A stretch of 64,000 bases of DNA from Sphingobacteriales bacterium (lineage in GTDB: Bacteria > Bacteroidota > Bacteroidia > Chitinophagales > Chitinophagaceae), in NCBI GenBank assembly GCA_016235125.1, contig JACRLZ010000008.1, forward strand, positions 186,001-250,000, read 5' to 3'. A model generated the notes under the pieces. That model was not told where the DNA came from. It made no database searches and saw nothing but the letters and a program-made list of their open reading frames with translations. Numbering within the stretch: position 1 is the stretch's first letter; every line of letters starts with the position of its first letter. This document shows, in pieces, positions 61,800 through 64,000 of the stretch. The position numbers and the translations under genes were made by a program.

Positions 61800-63131
61800 A
61801 TGTTTTTATTAAATTCACTGATTCAGCGAAAGAATTTACTGTTTATTTTCTTTGTTTTTCTTGTTAATGCCGGTTTTTGCCAGCGATATCTGACCGATAT
61901 TGACTCCTCTTTCTTTATTAAAGACACCCTTCGGCCCTTTCTTAAGCGATTTGAAAATATCAGGATTACGGGGTATATGCAGCCTCAGTTTCAGGTGGCA
62001 CAGGCTGATGGCGCCCAGACCTATTCCGGGGGAAATTTTTCACAGTTTTCCCGCAGCCGGTTTATGCTCCGGAGAGCAAGGATAAAAGTGGAATACTTGT
62101 TACCCTCGAAACAAAACCTTCCCAAGGCCCAGTTTGTATTTCAGATTGATGCCACCGAAAGAGGGGTGATTGTGCGGGATATGTTTATCAGGTTATTTGA
62201 AACAAAAAAAAATAACTTCTCTATGTCCGCCGGTTTTTTTGCCCGACCATTTGGTTTTGAAGTGAATTTAGGTTCTGCATCACGGGAAACTCCTGAAAGG
62301 GGAAGAATGTCACAAATCTTAATGCCGGGAGAAAGAGACATCGGTGTTATAATAAGCCATGAGCCACAGGATAAAAACAACAAACTTTTTCATTTGAAAT
62401 TTGATGCTGGTTTTTTTAATGGCCAGGGTGCCAGTGGCAGTACTGACTTTGACAGCCATAAAGATTTTATCAGCCGGGTTACCATCAAACCATATATAAT
62501 CAATAAATCGGAGATCAGTGGCGGGCTTTCTTTTTTAAGAGGCGGTTGGAAGAACGGGACCAAGTATGTGTACAGCAATGGCATCAATTCGGGTGGCGAT
62601 AAAGTATTTGTTGTTGATTCTGCGACTGCTAATCTGGGCAAATCTTCGCCCCGTCATTATTATGGGGCAGACGTTCAGGTTAAAATAAAACACCACTGGG
62701 GTGAAACAGAATGGAGGGCCGAATATTGGTTTGGTACCCAGCCCGGCACTGCTAATTCTACTTCCAATCCGGGAACATTGCCTAATGCAAATGGAACTGC
62801 CTTACCTACGTATGTGAGGCATTTTGACGGAGCCTTTTTTTATTTCCTGCAGAATATTATCAATATAAAGCATCAATTGTTGCTAAAGTATGACTGGTAT
62901 GATCCCAATATCAAAGTAAAAAAAGCTGATATCGGTAAAGCAGGAACTAATCTTACCGCTGCCGACATTAAATATTCAACTTTTGGTTTTGGCTATGTTT
63001 ATCATTTTAACCCTCAGACAAAACTTATTTTTTATTATGATATGGTGAAAAATGAAAAAACATTAATAAGCAATGCTACTGCAGATCAAAAAGATGATGT
63101 GTTCACCTGTCGTCTCCAGTTCAGATTTTAG
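61800..63131 (+). CDS. Outer-membrane porin of the phosphate-selective (OprO/OprP) type
   Basis: 443 residues. Signal peptide 1-27, then strands such as IRITGYMQPQFQVAQADG, RSRFMLRRARIKVEYLLPS (basic rung typical of OprP) and FFARPFGFEVNLGSASRETPERGRMSQIL, ending DVFTCRLQFRF with terminal Phe. It lies divergent from the DUF47/PiT genes, so supply of phosphate or similar anions through the outer membrane is the natural reading; arsenate could enter by the same path, next to the arsenic genes. Specificity is inferred. Confidence 0.82.
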   Translation: MFLLNSLIQRKNLLFIFFVFLVNAGFCQRYLTDIDSSFFIKDTLRPFLKRFENIRITGYMQPQFQVAQADGAQTYSGGNFSQFSRSRFMLRRARIKVEYLLPSKQNLPKAQFVFQIDATERGVIVRDMFIRLFETKKNNFSMSAGFFARPFGFEVNLGSASRETPERGRMSQILMPGERDIGVIISHEPQDKNNKLFHLKFDAGFFNGQGASGSTDFDSHKDFISRVTIKPYIINKSEISGGLSFLRGGWKNGTKYVYSNGINSGGDKVFVVDSATANLGKSSPRHYYGADVQVKIKHHWGETEWRAEYWFGTQPGTANSTSNPGTLPNANGTALPTYVRHFDGAFFYFLQNIINIKHQLLLKYDWYDPNIKVKKADIGKAGTNLTAADIKYSTFGFGYVYHFNPQTKLIFYYDMVKNEKTLISNATADQKDDVFTCRLQFRF

Positions 63132-63178
63132 AAAATTCATGATGTTATATGAAAAAGGTCGTATAAAAGACATCGATT

Positions 63179-63196
63179 AATCGTAATATTGCGATT
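63179..63196. promoter_or_regulatory. ArsR operator-like palindrome before arsR
   Basis: AATCG, 8 bases, CGATT (63179-63196), two bases before the arsR ATG. A similar core, ATCGTAATATGGCAAT, recurs before acr3. Likely site of autoregulation. Confidence 0.65.
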
Positions 63197-63198
63197 CA

Positions 63199-63504
63199 AT
63201 GGGAATTACAAAAACAGAAATATTCACATCAAAACAAAATAAACTGGCAACGATGCTGAAGGCGTTGGCTCATCCGGCACGGATAGCGATTGTTCAGCAC
63301 CTGGTAAAAGCAGAACATTGTATGTGCGGAGACCTGGTAGAGGAATTGGGATTGGCGCAGGCCACCACATCCCAGCATTTAAAAGAACTGAAAAATATTG
63401 GGATCATCAAAGGATGCGTAGAAGGCACCAGCGTAAGCTATTGTATTGATAAAAAAATATGGCAACAGGTTAAAAAAGAATTTGAAACAATTTTTGAGGA
63501 CTAA
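63199..63504 (+). CDS. arsR: ArsR/SmtB-family metalloregulator
   Basis: 101 residues. MLKALAHPARIAIVQHLVKAEHCMCGDLVEELGLAQATTSQHLKELKNIGIIKG is the winged-helix signature with the metal-binding pair CMC in the recognition-helix position, and a third Cys (SYCID) in the wing region. It is predicted to release DNA when arsenite binds. The ACR3 exporter follows 51 bp later, with a second copy of the operator in between. Confidence 0.92.
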   Translation: MGITKTEIFTSKQNKLATMLKALAHPARIAIVQHLVKAEHCMCGDLVEELGLAQATTSQHLKELKNIGIIKGCVEGTSVSYCIDKKIWQQVKKEFETIFED

Positions 63505-63522
63505 TTTTTTTTGTCATTATTC

Positions 63523-63538
63523 ATCGTAATATGGCAAT
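63523..63538. promoter_or_regulatory. Second ArsR operator-like site, before acr3
   Basis: ATCGTAATATGGCAAT shares 14 of 16 bases with ATCGTAATATTGCGAT before arsR. It lies in the 51-bp gap between arsR and the exporter. Confidence 0.6.
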
Positions 63539-63555
63539 AAAGCAAATTGAATAAC

Positions 63556-64000
63556 ATGACTGTAAGTAACTGTGCGCCTGCACAAGGAAGAAAAAAATTA
63601 AATTTTTTAGACCGGTATCTGACAGTGTGGATCTTCCTGGCAATGGCAATTGGCGTAGCTATCGGTTACTTTATTCCATCATCATCAGGATTCATCAATT
63701 CGTTTTCATCCGGCACCACTAATATACCGCTTGCTATTGGTTTGATATTAATGATGTATCCCCCGTTTACCAAAGTAAAATACGATAAACTCAAAGAAGT
63801 TTTTAAGAATGCCAAAGTATTGGGAGTATCCTTGTTGCTCAATTGGATTATTGGCCCCATTCTCATGTTCATTTTGGCAATTGTTTTTTTACATGGTTAT
63901 CCCGAATACATGGCAGGACTAATTCTGATTGGGCTTGCCCGCTGTATTGCTATGGTTATCGTTTGGAACGAACTGGCTGAGGGCAGCAGGGAATATGCTG
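63556..64000 (+). CDS. acr3: ACR3-type arsenite efflux transporter (3' part cut by window edge)
   Basis: 148 complete codons visible. [28 protein letters not shown] is the N-terminal membrane region, [18 protein letters not shown] and [19 protein letters not shown] are ACR3 signature blocks, the last containing the conserved Cys for arsenite. It exports As(III). Preceded by arsR and a second operator-like site. The C-terminal half lies beyond the window. Confidence 0.93.
   Translation, partial: MTVSNCAPAQGRKKLNFLDRYLTVWIFLAMAIGVAIGYFIPSSSGFINSFSSGTTNIPLAIGLILMMYPPFTKVKYDKLKEVFKNAKVLGVSLLLNWIIGPILMFILAIVFLHGYPEYMAGLILIGLARCIAMVIVWNELAEGSREYA

Noticed and set aside
1..64000. tRNA, rRNA, transposase or prophage genes
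   Set aside because: All gaps were read; none contains a cloverleaf, rRNA sequence or mobile-element gene that I can recognise.

Overview
This window is a piece of a Bacteroidota chromosome, most likely from the order Chitinophagales (Chitinophagaceae-like). The evidence is a SusC/SusD pair, a PorZ-type protein of the type IX secretion system, RskA-type and other ECF sigma/anti-sigma modules, DUF47 next to PiT, and a whole set of intergenic matches to the Bacteroidota promoter (TTTG or TTG, about 20 bp, then TAnnTTTG). Shine-Dalgarno sequences are mostly absent. No rRNA, tRNA, CRISPR array, prophage or transposase gene was seen. The family-level assignment is inference.

Layout. 1-9.6 kb: partial thioredoxin-like protein, MerR regulator, M23 peptidase, alaS, a 47-residue membrane protein, GNAT acetyltransferase, double-PDZ protein, gatB and a TlpA-like lipoprotein. 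9.7-17.1 kb: SusD and SusC homologues and an RND/MMPL exporter. 17.2-23 kb: porZ-like gene, recO, a small secreted protein, an amidohydrolase and prfA. 23-26 kb: VanZ-like protein, RskA anti-sigma factor with ECF sigma factor, gcvH. 26-32.4 kb: outer-membrane receptor, cyclophilin, an AT-rich patch of three small lipoprotein genes preceded by a run of 16 C, GNAT, YbjQ. 32.5-38.7 kb: serS, cytochrome c lipoprotein, barrel protein, alkane monooxygenase-like protein, DUF1800/DUF1501 pair. 38.7-48 kb: three consecutive POT peptide transporters, purD, tryptophan 2,3-dioxygenase, barrel protein, MFS transporter. 48.2-54.4 kb: the rod-shape cluster mreB-mreC-mreD-mrdA-rodA. 54.4-59.2 kb: metallo-hydrolase, a second ECF sigma module, an orphan transketolase C-terminal half, galE. 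59.2-64 kb: PiT phosphate transporter, DUF47 partner, phosphate-type porin, arsR and the start of an ACR3 arsenite exporter.

How genes work together. Most of the window is housekeeping: translation (alaS, gatB, prfA, serS), cell-wall elongation (mre/rod), repair (recO), purine synthesis (purD) and one-carbon metabolism (gcvH). Envelope functions are mixed in. The PiT, DUF47 and porin genes form a phosphate-uptake neighbourhood. The arsR/acr3 genes beside it carry two matching operator-like sites.

Most interesting signals. (1) Short palindromic repeats appear to sit in frame inside genes. A related 21-nt element is in alaS (7 extra residues inside a highly conserved block) and in a GNAT gene, with a third copy in the gcvH leader. 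A different palindrome lies in the tryptophan dioxygenase gene. A piece of an intergenic hairpin repeat, whose relative lies between mreB and mreC, is in the amidohydrolase gene. (2) The 16-C tract lies just after an ATG; 17 C would fuse this ATG to the downstream lipoprotein reading frame, which looks like a phase-variation switch or an assembly error. (3) An ECF sigma gene is preceded by three tandem repeats, and a probable anti-sigma protein contains three copies of a YSxPxGYF motif. (4) The SusD homologue and the PiT transporter carry large inserts.
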